Below, piece after piece: positions 1 through 8,210 of a DNA stretch of 64,000 bases. This DNA is from Caballeronia sordidicola. Lineage in GTDB: Bacteria > Pseudomonadota > Gammaproteobacteria > Burkholderiales > Burkholderiaceae. The translations under genes were made by a program, and so were the position numbers. A model generated the notes under the pieces. It saw only the letters and a list, made by a program, of their open reading frames with translations. It was not told the DNA's origin and did not search any database. Numbering within the stretch: position 1 is the stretch's first letter; each line of letters begins with the position of its first letter. The DNA is taken from contig NZ_FCOC02000003.1 in NCBI RefSeq assembly GCF_001544455.2, positions 496,001 through 560,000 on the forward strand. The letters are read 5' to 3'.

Positions 1-354
1 TACGGCAAGCTCGGTTACCACGACTACGAAGGCATCGCGCTCGATCTTGGCGAACGGGATCGTCTTGTAGCAGACCTGGGTCCGCATAAGGCGATGATCC
101 TGCGCAACCATGGTCTGCTCGCGGGCGGCGCGACGGCCGCACACGCGTTCCATGAAATCTACTTTCTCGAGCGCGCGTGTCAGGCACAAGTGCAGGCCAT
201 GGCAGGCGGCGCGCAATTGCGTTTTCCGCCCGAACATGTGCGCGAGCTCACGGCGCGCCAGTTCGAATCCGAAGGGTCGGACGGCATCACGGAACTTGCA
301 TGGCAGGCGGCGCTGCGTCTTATCGCCGATACACAACCCGACTACCGTTCCTGA
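1..354 (+). CDS. Class II aldolase/adducin family protein, C-terminal part (5' end outside window)
   Basis: The reading frame is open from the first base and ends at a TGA at 352-354, giving about 117 C-terminal residues. The segment ILRNHGLL and the following AFHEIYFLERACQAQ are typical of the C-terminal half of class II aldolase/adducin proteins, where the His of RNHG is a zinc ligand. Family members cleave or epimerise sugar phosphates or act on other hydroxy-carbonyl substrates. The N-terminal half, which carries the other zinc ligands, is missing, so the substrate cannot be judged. No neighbour in the window suggests a pathway. Confidence 0.75.
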   Translation, partial: YGKLGYHDYEGIALDLGERDRLVADLGPHKAMILRNHGLLAGGATAAHAFHEIYFLERACQAQVQAMAGGAQLRFPPEHVRELTARQFESEGSDGITELAWQAALRLIADTQPDYRS

Positions 355-392
355 CAACCGCCGCGAGATTCGCGTGACCTGGCTCGCGGTTA

Positions 393-815
393 TCAGCGAA
401 CCCTGTTGCCCTTTTCATCGATGATCCGTTCGCCGTCTTCCTTGGCGAACGGACCTTGCTGGGCGACCGAAAGAATCTCCAGCAGTTTTTCCGATGGCCG
501 GCATAGCCGCGTGCCTTCCGGCGTCACCACGAACGGACGATTGATCAGAATGGGATGCGCGAGCATGGCGTCGAGCAATTGCTCGTCGGCAAGCGTTGCA
601 TCGGCGAGTTCGAGTTGCACGAACACCGCCTCCTTTTCACGAAGCGCGTCGCGAACGCCAAGCCCCGCGTCCTGAATCAACTTGATCAGTGTGCCGCGAT
701 CCGGCGGCGTCTTCAGATATTCGATTATGTTCGGCTCAATACCGGCGTTGCGAATCAGCGCGAGCGTATTGCGCGACGTTCCGCATGACGGGTTGTGGTA
801 AATCGTGACGTCCAT
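393..815 (-). CDS. arsC: Arsenate reductase, glutaredoxin-coupled ArsC family
   Basis: A 140-residue protein, the usual length for the ArsC/thioredoxin-fold family that reduces arsenate to arsenite with glutathione and glutaredoxin. The N-terminal YHNPSCGTSRNT places the catalytic Cys at residue 11, and NRPFVVTPEG.RLCRPSEKLLE supplies the conserved arginines seen in this family. The frame is open further upstream, but I start at the ATG at 815 because GGAGA sits 7 bases before it and because the beta-strand leading to the catalytic Cys begins there. No arsR, arsB or acr3 is adjacent, so it stands alone. Some solitary ArsC-like proteins (YffB/Spx-like) have other roles, so the arsenate function is inferred from the family. 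Confidence 0.85.
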   Translation of the reverse strand: MDVTIYHNPSCGTSRNTLALIRNAGIEPNIIEYLKTPPDRGTLIKLIQDAGLGVRDALREKEAVFVQLELADATLADEQLLDAMLAHPILINRPFVVTPEGTRLCRPSEKLLEILSVAQQGPFAKEDGERIIDEKGNRVR

Positions 816-1016
816 GGGTGTGTCTCCGGTATTGCCAGTAATAAAAATGAAAGCATGTGCATTGACGCTGCATACCACGATGCTATGACAATTTGCTCAA
901 GTGAGAGGGGCGATTGCCGTTAAAGCATATGGGCCGACAACCTTATCCGGCTCCGGTTTGCGCGTTGCCATCCACATGCGCCGCCGCTTGAATAACGGTG
1001 TTGAGACAAGTGAGAC

Positions 1017-2732
1017 ATGAACATACTTTCTACGATCAAGGGGCGCCTCGGGATCGCCATGGCCTTTCTGGGCGTGTTGCTGGTGATAATCGGCGGCCTG
1101 GGCCTGTGGGGCATGAACCGCGGCAACGAGACCACGCGCGGCCTTTTCACCAACGAAATGCCCAGCGCGGTAGCGGCCGGCAATGCGGAGATGTTCACGG
1201 CGCGCGAGCGGCTGAGTTTCGACCGCGCGGCCTTGCTGGTTGGCAAGCCGGCTGCGGCGGAGACGGCGATCGGACGCGGCGCATTGATGCGCGATCGTGC
1301 GAACAAGGAATGGGCGCGTTACGCCGCACTGCCGCAGGGACCCGGCGAGCACGAGATGGCTGAGGCGTTCCAGGCGAAGCGGCTCGAACTTCAAAAGATG
1401 CTCGACGATGGTTATGCGAACGTGCGCGCGAACGACGCCGAAAAGATCGTTGCATCGGCGGAAGCCATGCAGGTCAAGTTCAACGAAATGGCGGCCATTG
1501 GCGAGTCGCTGCGCAAGTACCAGTTCGATTCTGCGAAGAGCGACTTCGAACTCTCGCAGCAGAAGTTCAGCGAATTCCAGACCATCAGCGTGGTGGCGAT
1601 CATTATCGGGCTGATTGCCGCCGCGTTTTCGTGGCTGTCGTTGCGCCGCGCCATCGGACGTCCGCTTGACGAAGCGCTCGCTCAATTCGACGCTATCGCT
1701 TCCGGCGACCTGCGCCGCGAACTGGTCGTGACATCGCGTGACGAGATGGGCCAGTTGCTCACCGGCCTGGCGAAGATGCAGGCAAGCCTGATCGATACCG
1801 TGCGCACGGTGCGCTCGGGCAGCGAGTCGATTGCGTCGGCGACCAAGCAGATCGCGGCGGGCAATATCGATCTGTCGTCGCGCACGGAAGAGCAGGCGTC
1901 GGCGCTGCAGCAAACCGCGTCGAGCATGGACGAACTGACGGGGACGGTGAAGCAGAACGCGGAGAATGCGCGTCAGGCAAGTTCGCTCGCCGCGAATGCG
2001 TCGGAGATTGCGAACAAGGGCAGCACGGTGGTCTCGCAAGTCGTGGATACCATGGGCGACATCAACCAGAGTTCCACGAAGATCGCGGACATTATCACGA
2101 TCATCGAAGGCATTGCGTTCCAGACCAACATCCTGGCGTTGAACGCAGCCGTGGAAGCCGCGCGGGCCGGCGAGCAGGGCCGGGGCTTCGCGGTCGTGGC
2201 CGCCGAGGTTCGCAGCCTGGCGCAGCGCTCGTCCGGGGCCGCCAAGGAGATCAAGGAACTGATCAACACGTCGGTGGCGCGCGTGCAGACGGGTACAACG
2301 CTGGTGGGCGACGCCGGCCGCACGATGTCCGAAATCATCGGCGCCGTGCAGCGTGTGACCGACATCATGGGCGAGATAGCAGCGGCATCGCACGAGCAAA
2401 GCAGCGGGATTGAGCAAGTCGCGCTGGCCGTGACGCAGATGGACGAAGTGACGCAGCAAAACGCGGCGCTGGTGGAGGAGGCGGCTGCTGCCGCGCAGTC
2501 GCTGGAAGATCAGGCGGGCGCGTTGAAAGCGGCGGTGGCGGTATTTCAGTTGAACGATGGTGGTGCGGAATTTGTGAAGCCCGCGGCGAAACCCGCTCGT
2601 GCAGCGGCGCTCGCGCAGACGACCCGCGCGGTTGCAAGCGAACGGCTTGCCCGGTTGAAAACGCCGCTCGTGGGCGTCGAGAAGGCGAAGCCCGTCGCAT
2701 TGGCAGGCGCCGCCGACTGGGAAGCGTTTTAA
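1017..2732 (+). CDS. Methyl-accepting chemotaxis protein with C-terminal DWEAF tail
   Basis: A 571-residue transmembrane receptor. TM1 lies at about residues 10-32, followed by a periplasmic helical sensor domain of about 155 residues, TM2 at about 190-212, a HAMP domain, and the cytoplasmic signalling domain. The hairpin tip is recognisable in [19 protein letters not shown] and [18 protein letters not shown], which contact CheA and CheW. The last five residues, DWEAF, resemble the NWETF tail that docks CheR and CheB on high-abundance receptors such as Tar and Tsr, joined by an Ala/Lys-rich linker. The ligand is unknown. The stop overlaps the end of the convergent gene by 4 bases. Confidence 0.93.
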   Translation: MNILSTIKGRLGIAMAFLGVLLVIIGGLGLWGMNRGNETTRGLFTNEMPSAVAAGNAEMFTARERLSFDRAALLVGKPAAAETAIGRGALMRDRANKEWARYAALPQGPGEHEMAEAFQAKRLELQKMLDDGYANVRANDAEKIVASAEAMQVKFNEMAAIGESLRKYQFDSAKSDFELSQQKFSEFQTISVVAIIIGLIAAAFSWLSLRRAIGRPLDEALAQFDAIASGDLRRELVVTSRDEMGQLLTGLAKMQASLIDTVRTVRSGSESIASATKQIAAGNIDLSSRTEEQASALQQTASSMDELTGTVKQNAENARQASSLAANASEIANKGSTVVSQVVDTMGDINQSSTKIADIITIIEGIAFQTNILALNAAVEAARAGEQGRGFAVVAAEVRSLAQRSSGAAKEIKELINTSVARVQTGTTLVGDAGRTMSEIIGAVQRVTDIMGEIAAASHEQSSGIEQVALAVTQMDEVTQQNAALVEEAAAAAQSLEDQAGALKAAVAVFQLNDGGAEFVKPAAKPARAAALAQTTRAVASERLARLKTPLVGVEKAKPVALAGAADWEAF

Positions 2733-3508
2733 CGGGCAGGGCGCTGGTTGCGCTGCGCGCCTGAGCGCGCCGCTGCTGCAACAATGTTCAGCGGCGTTTC
2801 CCGGCACGCGTTGTCCCACACGTTCAGATATCGGAGCGACGCCATCTCTGGCTGAAGGTGCAGATGCTCGAACCAGCGCTTCACGAGCTTTTCTTTATCG
2901 TTGAGAACCGGCGCTAGCGCATCCGCGAAACACGCGGCCGCTTCCCTGAAGCCGAGGCGGTCGAGCACTGTCACCGCTTCGCGCCGCGTTGCGCTGTCCG
3001 GCAGAACATGTTCAATGAACGCCCAGTTCACCAGCGCGCCTTGCCGGCAATCGGCTTCGTGCGATGCAGTGACGGCGAGCGTGCCCCAAACCTGTTTTAT
3101 CGCGCGCTCCCAATGTGCCAAGCGTTCAGGACGCCGACCCAATTCCTCGGGCACGATCACGAGATGCTCCATGCAGTTGTCGTGATACGTCACGGCCGAA
3201 CTCACGCACGGATTCCATCGTACGTACGCTTTGTTGTCGACCAGAAGCGGGATTCCTTCGAGCAGGAAGCGGCGCACGTGAAACAGTTCGTGCAGCACGG
3301 AGCCATCCGGAAACCAGTCCGGGTCCGGGATGACAATGCGCGCGCCCGATTGATCCACTTCGCACTCCAGTCCGCCGGGTTCGTCGGCGGCGCGGCGCGG
3401 CAAGTGCTGGTTCACCTTCACGATGATCTCGAAGCCAAGCGCGTATTCAAGGTCTTCGGCCAGCGCGCGAACATCGGGGGCGAGACGGTTCAGATACGCT
3501 TTCTGCAT
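2729..3508 (-). CDS. Uncharacterised protein with HELFH zinc-peptidase-like motif
   Basis: A 259-residue protein from the ATG at 3508; the frame is open to 3583, but the conserved-looking sequence begins at [14 protein letters not shown] do not recognise the family. Residues 73-77 read HELFH, a zincin HExxH motif in a helix, and about 37 residues later comes DNCMEH, where E114 could be the third ligand of a gluzincin. The region between and after has several Tyr and Asp residues typical of such active sites. There is no signal peptide or membrane segment, so it should act in the cytoplasm. The rest, to the Arg-rich tail, is predicted helical. It ends 4 bases into the chemotaxis gene on the other strand. 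Peptidase activity is inference. Confidence 0.7.
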   Translation of the reverse strand: MQKAYLNRLAPDVRALAEDLEYALGFEIIVKVNQHLPRRAADEPGGLECEVDQSGARIVIPDPDWFPDGSVLHELFHVRRFLLEGIPLLVDNKAYVRWNPCVSSAVTYHDNCMEHLVIVPEELGRRPERLAHWERAIKQVWGTLAVTASHEADCRQGALVNWAFIEHVLPDSATRREAVTVLDRLGFREAAACFADALAPVLNDKEKLVKRWFEHLHLQPEMASLRYLNVWDNACRETPLNIVAAAARSGAQRNQRPAR

Positions 3509-3612
3509 GAGAATTGGGCCCGGTGCGTCGAGTGTTGTCTGGGCAAGCACCCGGAATGGACGCTGTAGAGACTGTACGCCCACGCGCGCCGTTTGAGCAG
3601 CCGTTGCGGCGC

Positions 3613-4191
3613 TCAGGTGCTCATGCAGCGAAACGCCAGGCTGATGCGCGGACCTGCGACTTCCGCCATCTTCGGGATGCCGTGATTGTGCGTGAATTGC
3701 GATGCATGACTCATCACGAGGACGCTGCCTGCGTGCAGATCCACATTGAGCGTGCGCCCTTTGCCCGATTTTGCGCGGACCGTCATGCGGCGCGTTGCGC
3801 CCAGCGAAAGAATGGCGATGGGCGCTTTCGGCACAAGTTCCTGGGTGTGATCGTTATGCGGCGCGACGCTGTCATTGCCATCGCGATACAGGTTCAGTCC
3901 CACGCTGTTGAACGCCGCGCCGGCCGCCACGCTGACCGCAGCCGCCGCCTCTTGCAGTGGCTCGGGCAAGTCCGCGGCTCCGAGCGAAAAATGCGCTGTC
4001 AGGCGCGGTACATCGACTTCGCGCTCGTACATCATGCGGCGCTGGTTGCTCCAGATCACGCCGCCGAGCACTTGCTCGAACCACGCTTGCGCCGTGGCGG
4101 CCGGGACCACATCCGGGAGATAGCGGATCCCGCACTCGGCGTCAGTGATGAGATCGAGCGGCGCGGGATCGAACAGATCGCTTTGATACAC
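3613..4191 (-). CDS. alkB: AlkB-like 2-oxoglutarate/Fe(II)-dependent dioxygenase
   Basis: A 192-residue protein of the AlkB superfamily, which repairs alkylated bases by oxidative dealkylation using Fe(II), O2 and 2-oxoglutarate. The iron ligands appear as H112-x-D114 in PHNDHTQE and a distal His in THNHGIPK (H168 or H170); R182 in GPRISLAFR matches the 2-oxoglutarate-binding Arg. The start is GTG at 4191, close behind dinB (9-base gap), so both are probably translated from one message. Sequence flavour is closer to the compact ALKBH2/3-like bacterial proteins than to E. coli AlkB. Co-transcription with a LexA-boxed dinB suggests DNA-damage induction here rather than Ada control. Confidence 0.85.
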   Translation of the reverse strand: MYQSDLFDPAPLDLITDAECGIRYLPDVVPAATAQAWFEQVLGGVIWSNQRRMMYEREVDVPRLTAHFSLGAADLPEPLQEAAAAVSVAAGAAFNSVGLNLYRDGNDSVAPHNDHTQELVPKAPIAILSLGATRRMTVRAKSGKGRTLNVDLHAGSVLVMSHASQFTHNHGIPKMAEVAGPRISLAFRCMST

Positions 4192-4200
4192 GATGTTTCC

Positions 4201-5355
4201 TCAGTCGGCGGCAAACGGCAGTTCGCCTTGAACGGGCGCCGGCCCGGCGATATACGACCCCGCCGGCACCAGCGCCGTCACGCGCACGCCCAGGAGCCGC
4301 AGGCGCCGGTCGAGCGGCACGCGCCGCAGGCATTCGGTGGCGGCGCGGCGGATTTCGGTGGCGTCGGCCGTGGGCGCGGGCACCGTCAGGTCGCGCGTGA
4401 CCGTGCTGAAGTCGTTGTAGCGCAGCTTGATTCCGACCGTGCGCCCTTCGTAGCCCTTGCGCCGCAAGTCGTCCGCAACGCGCGTGCACAAATCCGTGAA
4501 CGCCGCCGATAACGCGCTGCGATCCTGGCGCGGATGCAGGTCGCGCTCGAAGGTGGTTTCGCGGCTCATTGACTTCGGCTCGGAACTGACCACGACGGGC
4601 CGCTCGTCGACACCTTGCGCCACTTCCACGAGCCACGCCGAATAGCTGCGCCCGAACGTTGCCTGAAGCAGTTGCGGATCGGCGCGCGCGAGATCGCCGA
4701 CGGTTTCTATGCCTATAGCCGCCAGCTTTTCGGTCGCCTTCGGCCCGATGCCGTTGACCTTGCGCACCGCCAGCGGCCAGATCCGCACCGGGATGTCGGC
4801 GGCGGTGAGAATGGTCAGGCCATCCGGCTTGTCCAGTTCGGAGCCGATTTTCGCCAGCAGCTTGTTCGGCGCGACGCTGATCGAACACGACAGGGCGGTC
4901 GCGTCGCGCACGGCCTGCTTGATGCGTGTGGCGATCTCCGCCGGATCTCCCGGCAGGGCGGTGAGATCGATATAAATCTCGTCGATACCGCGGTTCTCGA
5001 TTTGCGTGGTGAACGTGGCGACGGCCGCCTTGAAAAGCCGCGAATAATGCCGATACGAGTCGAAATCGGTGGGCAGCAGGATGGCGTCCGGCGCGAGTTG
5101 CGCCGCTTTCATCATGCCCATGGCCGAGAACACGCCGAGCGCGCGCGCTTCGTAGGTCGAGGTCGTCACCACGCCCCGGCCGGCGTAATTGCGCAGCCTG
5201 ACGAAACGGCGGGAGCCGTCTGGCAGGGTTTCGGGCGTGGCGTTCTTTCCGCCGCCGATTACCACGGGCTGGCCACGCAGTTCGGGATAGCGCAGGAGTT
5301 CGACCGACGCATAGAACGCGTCCATGTCGAGATGCGCAATACGGCGCGTGGTCAT
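4201..5355 (-). CDS. dinB: DNA polymerase IV (Y-family translesion polymerase)
   Basis: A 384-residue Y-family polymerase that bypasses lesions and extends mispaired ends. Catalytic acidic residues are seen at LDMDAFYASVE (D10) and IDEIYIDLT (D125, E126). The helix-hairpin-helix of the thumb lies around residues 180-200 (NGIGPKATEKLAAIG), and the little-finger domain follows. The last residues contain QGELPF, a plausible beta-clamp-binding motif. Compared with E. coli Pol IV there is an extra stretch of roughly 20 residues after VVIGGG (about residues 37-58). It is the first gene of a dinB-alkB pair and has a LexA box about 56-71 bases upstream of the ATG. Confidence 0.95.
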   Translation of the reverse strand: MTTRRIAHLDMDAFYASVELLRYPELRGQPVVIGGGKNATPETLPDGSRRFVRLRNYAGRGVVTTSTYEARALGVFSAMGMMKAAQLAPDAILLPTDFDSYRHYSRLFKAAVATFTTQIENRGIDEIYIDLTALPGDPAEIATRIKQAVRDATALSCSISVAPNKLLAKIGSELDKPDGLTILTAADIPVRIWPLAVRKVNGIGPKATEKLAAIGIETVGDLARADPQLLQATFGRSYSAWLVEVAQGVDERPVVVSSEPKSMSRETTFERDLHPRQDRSALSAAFTDLCTRVADDLRRKGYEGRTVGIKLRYNDFSTVTRDLTVPAPTADATEIRRAATECLRRVPLDRRLRLLGVRVTALVPAGSYIAGPAPVQGELPFAAD

Positions 5356-5410
5356 GGCGGCGCCCCGCGTGCACCGATTTTTCCGCCAGGATCGGACATG
5401 GCATCAATAA

Positions 5411-5426
5411 CTGTATGGATGTACAG
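5411..5426 (-). promoter_or_regulatory. LexA (SOS) box upstream of dinB-alkB
   Basis: The sequence CTGTATGGATGTACAG fits the CTGT-N8-ACAG LexA consensus with no mismatch, and the flanks (AA before, TA after) extend the match to the E. coli-type 20-mer. On the minus strand it follows a TAAAAT hexamer at 5430-5435 that could be a -10 element, so bound LexA would block dinB transcription. It lies 109 bases before the plus-strand gene starting at 5535, which might also respond. Confidence 0.88.
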
Positions 5427-5534
5427 TATTTTACATCGAAAACTGGATTGCGCTAATCAGGGAGTAATGGCGTACCAATTGGCGCGGGTTTTGCGCCATG
5501 ATCGTTCAACTTTCACACCTGTAGCGAGGCAAGC

Positions 5535-5996
5535 ATGGTCGACACGTGGCTCTTCCAGATCAGGATCACCGCCTCACCCGAACTGGCCGGAACCGTGCGC
5601 GACGATCCGCAGCGCATGCCGCCGCAACTGGACGAGGTGCTGCGGCGGCATGGCGCCACCCTTGTATGCCAGTTCGATGCATTTGCCGGCTATGTGGCCG
5701 AGGCGGAAAAATCGGGCGCCGATAAGTATCCGCTGTACCAATGGACGCGGGACACGATTGAGAATCCCGAGAAAAAAGCCAGATATCTGCGCTCGTTCAC
5801 GGCGTACGTCAACGGTGAGGATGTCTATGCCAGGGACATTGCAGACACGCTGCAATCGGAATTGTCGGCGCTCGCGGGCACGGTTGGCATAGAGCGCGTC
5901 GTCAAGTTCGACACCAATCCGGCGAACAATCCGCAGCCGCCCGCTACCGTTGAGCCGCATTCGCCGCGGCCCCGGGCGTCCATCGATAAACAATGA
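5535..5996 (+). CDS. Hypothetical protein of 153 residues
   Basis: I do not recognise this protein. It begins at an ATG preceded by GAGG and reads as a compact mixed alpha/beta domain for about 125 residues (WLFQIRITASPELAG near the start, HGATLVCQFDAFAGYVAEAEK in the middle), followed by a low-complexity Pro/Asn tail. No signal peptide or membrane segment is seen. Its last 53 bases overlap the end of the convergent secreted-protein gene; the tail could be non-conserved. It sits divergent from dinB, with the LexA box between them, so SOS induction is possible but not shown. Confidence 0.6.
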   Translation: MVDTWLFQIRITASPELAGTVRDDPQRMPPQLDEVLRRHGATLVCQFDAFAGYVAEAEKSGADKYPLYQWTRDTIENPEKKARYLRSFTAYVNGEDVYARDIADTLQSELSALAGTVGIERVVKFDTNPANNPQPPATVEPHSPRPRASIDKQ

Positions 5997-7890
5997 TGCT
6001 CGACTCGTTGTAGTTATCCTTGGTGACGACGTACTCGCCGGTCGAGCGCAAATATGCCCGCAAGCCATACATGGAATCCACGTCGTTGCCCACGTCCACA
6101 TTCCCGGGATTGCTGTTGGTGAACGTGATGTCGAGGCTGCCCGTCGCGAGATTGAATGCGTCGATGTTCGGCGCCGTGTGCACATATCCGACGAACAGAT
6201 AATTGCCTGCGGCGGCGATCGATTTCGGATTGGCGCTCGTGAGATTGATCACCGGATTCGGCGCTGTTTGATTGCCCGCGCGCCAGCCGTGATACACCTC
6301 GACGCGCTTTCCTATGGACGTCCAGTCCGTGCTGCCGATAATGCCTTGCGCGAGGATCATGGTGTCGCTGCCAGCAAGATAGATGATCCGCGTCAGAGGC
6401 AGGATGGACCTCGGCGTGGCGTACGCGAAGCCGGGACCCCACGAGGGTTTGCCGTTGGCGTCGAATCCGGTCAGCGGATAGTAGTAAATGCGGTTTGTCC
6501 TGTCCGGACCCGCCCAGATGTTCGCGTTGCTGTCGAGGGAGAATCCGCCCGTGATCAGCGTGCTCGTGTTGAACAGCGCGCCCGGCAGTGATCCGTCCGG
6601 AATCGCGATGTAACCGTTGGCCGTATTGAAGTGATAGAAATTGAACACGCCCGGGTTCTGGCCGGCCGCGACCATCACGCGGTTCGCGCCGACCGTGGCG
6701 ACTTGCGCGAAGTGCTGGCCGCGTTGGGTATCGTTGATGTCGATTCGCGGATCGGACGGAAAGTCGAACGGATTCACCGTGTTCGCAACGAACGTGCCTC
6801 CGGCAGTGCCGGTATAGACGTTGAAGCCGCCATAGAAGTACGCGCCGTCTGTGCCCGGGTCTGGCTCGCCGTTGCCTTCGAAGTTGAGCGACTGAAGTCT
6901 CCACCGAAGGATGCTTGAAGTGTCGTAGACGTAGATGTCCGTGTTGCCGTTGCGTGCGAGGTCCCAGGTACCGCCCCAGGGATTGCTGAGCACGTAGAGA
7001 TTGCCGGCCGCGTCCTTGCCGATACCCACCACGCGCGTGAAACGCCGGTCGCCGACCTGCCCCTTGATGCCCGACGTGGTGTCGAGATAACCGCCCTGAA
7101 TGCCGAACGTGCCGACCTGGGCGGGTGCGCCCGCGGTCTGGTAGAGCTTGATGTTCATGTCGGGCCCTTGATCGCCGACCATGAGCTGCCCGTTGGTGGC
7201 GTCGAAAAACAATGCGGACGGACGCGATGTAGCGGGCATCTGGATTGTGTTCAACGCAGCGCCGTCCGGACTGAATTCCACGATGGCGCCCGCATCTTTC
7301 TGCGCGACCCAGAGGTTGCCGGCGTTATCGAGGGCGAGCGCGCCGGGGCCTGTCACGTTGATGTCGCGTTGCCAGACGCCGTCGGTCGTGAAGACGCGCA
7401 CACGATTTCCCGGAAAGTCGCTCGCGTAGAGCAGGGAACCGGCGGTGGCGAGTCCGGTGATGACATCGGCGCGCGTTTCGGTCGTGGTCGCGCTGACGGC
7501 GATTACAAAATCGCGGGTCTTGGTGGCGCGGTTGTATCGGCCCACGAGTCCGCTGCCCTTGTTCCTGTCGTATTGCATGGCGGCGAAGATCGAGGTTGCA
7601 TTGCCCGTAATGGCGCTGCCCTGGAACTCGTTGTGAATGCCGATGGAACCCGCGCTCTTGCGGTTCTGGTAGATTGCGATTCCGCCTTCGTTTTCATCCC
7701 AGAGCGACGCCGTGTAGATGACGCCTTCGGGCGCTATCCACATCGAGCGGGCGCCGTTGCCCACGTAAGTGGAACTCGTTCCATACGTGTTTGCCAGCCA
7801 GTCCGTGGTGTATTGCGCCTGAATGGGACTTGCAATCGCAGCAAACAGCGCACTGGCTGCAAACAGATTGCGGATGCGTTTCATGACCAT
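5944..7890 (-). CDS. Secreted NHL/propeller-like repeat protein
   Basis: A 648-residue protein with a clear Sec signal peptide: basic MKRIRN, hydrophobic LFAASALFAAIA, then SPIQAQ as cleavage site. The mature part is made of repeated beta-rich units with patterns such as GNLWVAQKDAGAIVEFSPDG, GNLYVLSN.WGG and SNANIWAGPDRTNRIYYY, as in NHL or SMP-30-like beta-propellers. Such proteins are periplasmic or extracellular and often bind ligands or sugars, but I see no catalytic motif. I choose the ATG at 7890 because GGAGA lies 9 bases upstream; an in-frame ATG at 7884 is also possible. The frame is open upstream to 8067 but that part has no signal sequence. It is monocistronic, with an AT-rich upstream region carrying repeats. 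Confidence 0.75.
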   Translation of the reverse strand: MVMKRIRNLFAASALFAAIASPIQAQYTTDWLANTYGTSSTYVGNGARSMWIAPEGVIYTASLWDENEGGIAIYQNRKSAGSIGIHNEFQGSAITGNATSIFAAMQYDRNKGSGLVGRYNRATKTRDFVIAVSATTTETRADVITGLATAGSLLYASDFPGNRVRVFTTDGVWQRDINVTGPGALALDNAGNLWVAQKDAGAIVEFSPDGAALNTIQMPATSRPSALFFDATNGQLMVGDQGPDMNIKLYQTAGAPAQVGTFGIQGGYLDTTSGIKGQVGDRRFTRVVGIGKDAAGNLYVLSNPWGGTWDLARNGNTDIYVYDTSSILRWRLQSLNFEGNGEPDPGTDGAYFYGGFNVYTGTAGGTFVANTVNPFDFPSDPRIDINDTQRGQHFAQVATVGANRVMVAAGQNPGVFNFYHFNTANGYIAIPDGSLPGALFNTSTLITGGFSLDSNANIWAGPDRTNRIYYYPLTGFDANGKPSWGPGFAYATPRSILPLTRIIYLAGSDTMILAQGIIGSTDWTSIGKRVEVYHGWRAGNQTAPNPVINLTSANPKSIAAAGNYLFVGYVHTAPNIDAFNLATGSLDITFTNSNPGNVDVGNDVDSMYGLRAYLRSTGEYVVTKDNYNESSIIVYRWTPGAAANAAQR

Positions 7891-8210
7891 GAGCGATGTT
7901 CTCCGGGACGTGTCGGGTGGCGGGGGCAAAGGCGCGTAGTGCGCCCGGGTGCCTTGGGCGGCGTCTGGCGAAGGCGTTGTGATCGAGGCGAGTGATGCAG
8001 AAACCGCGATCACGCCATGGCTGATCGTACGGGGAAAATATTGGAAAGCGCCGCGGATAAAAATCAAAAATAAATGGCGCGGCTTTATTTGAGGCTATCG
8101 GCGCGAGGGAATACAGGAAATCTTTCCATTTGCAGAGCCGATGCAGGTAATTAGGTAACACTTATCAGGTAATACTTAGTCAACCTAATTGCGATCGTAT
8201 GACTGGATGC
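7891..8210. other. 320-base intergenic region upstream of the secreted repeat protein
   Basis: No gene is supported here. The region separates the start of the secreted repeat protein (reading left) from the end of the PrpF-family gene (also reading left). The part from about 8040 to 8190 is clearly more AT-rich than its surroundings and holds the repeat cluster described separately, so it probably contains the promoter of the 7890 gene. Confidence 0.5.
8145..8190. repeat. AGGTAA direct repeats framed by an AATTAGGT/ACCTAATT inverted repeat
   Basis: Two 14-base near-identical units stand side by side: AGGTAACACTTATC at 8153-8166 and AGGTAATACTTAGT at 8167-8180. A third AGGTAA starts at 8145. 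In addition AATTAGGT (8149-8156) and ACCTAATT (8183-8190) form a perfect 8-base inverted repeat around them. This looks like a multi-site operator 255 or more bases ahead of the secreted repeat protein. The binding protein is unknown. Confidence 0.45.

Noticed and set aside
897..2819. 640-codon minus-strand open frame opposite the chemoreceptor
   Set aside because: It is antisense to a complete MCP, is Arg/His-rich as expected for the shadow of a GC-rich gene, and shows no domain.
4142..5407. 421-codon minus-strand frame overlapping dinB
   Set aside because: A shifted frame of dinB with Arg-rich, domain-free sequence; dinB itself is unambiguous.
8145..8190. Short repeats considered as a CRISPR array
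   Set aside because: Only two imperfect 14-base units directly abutting, no spacers and no cas genes; better explained as an operator.
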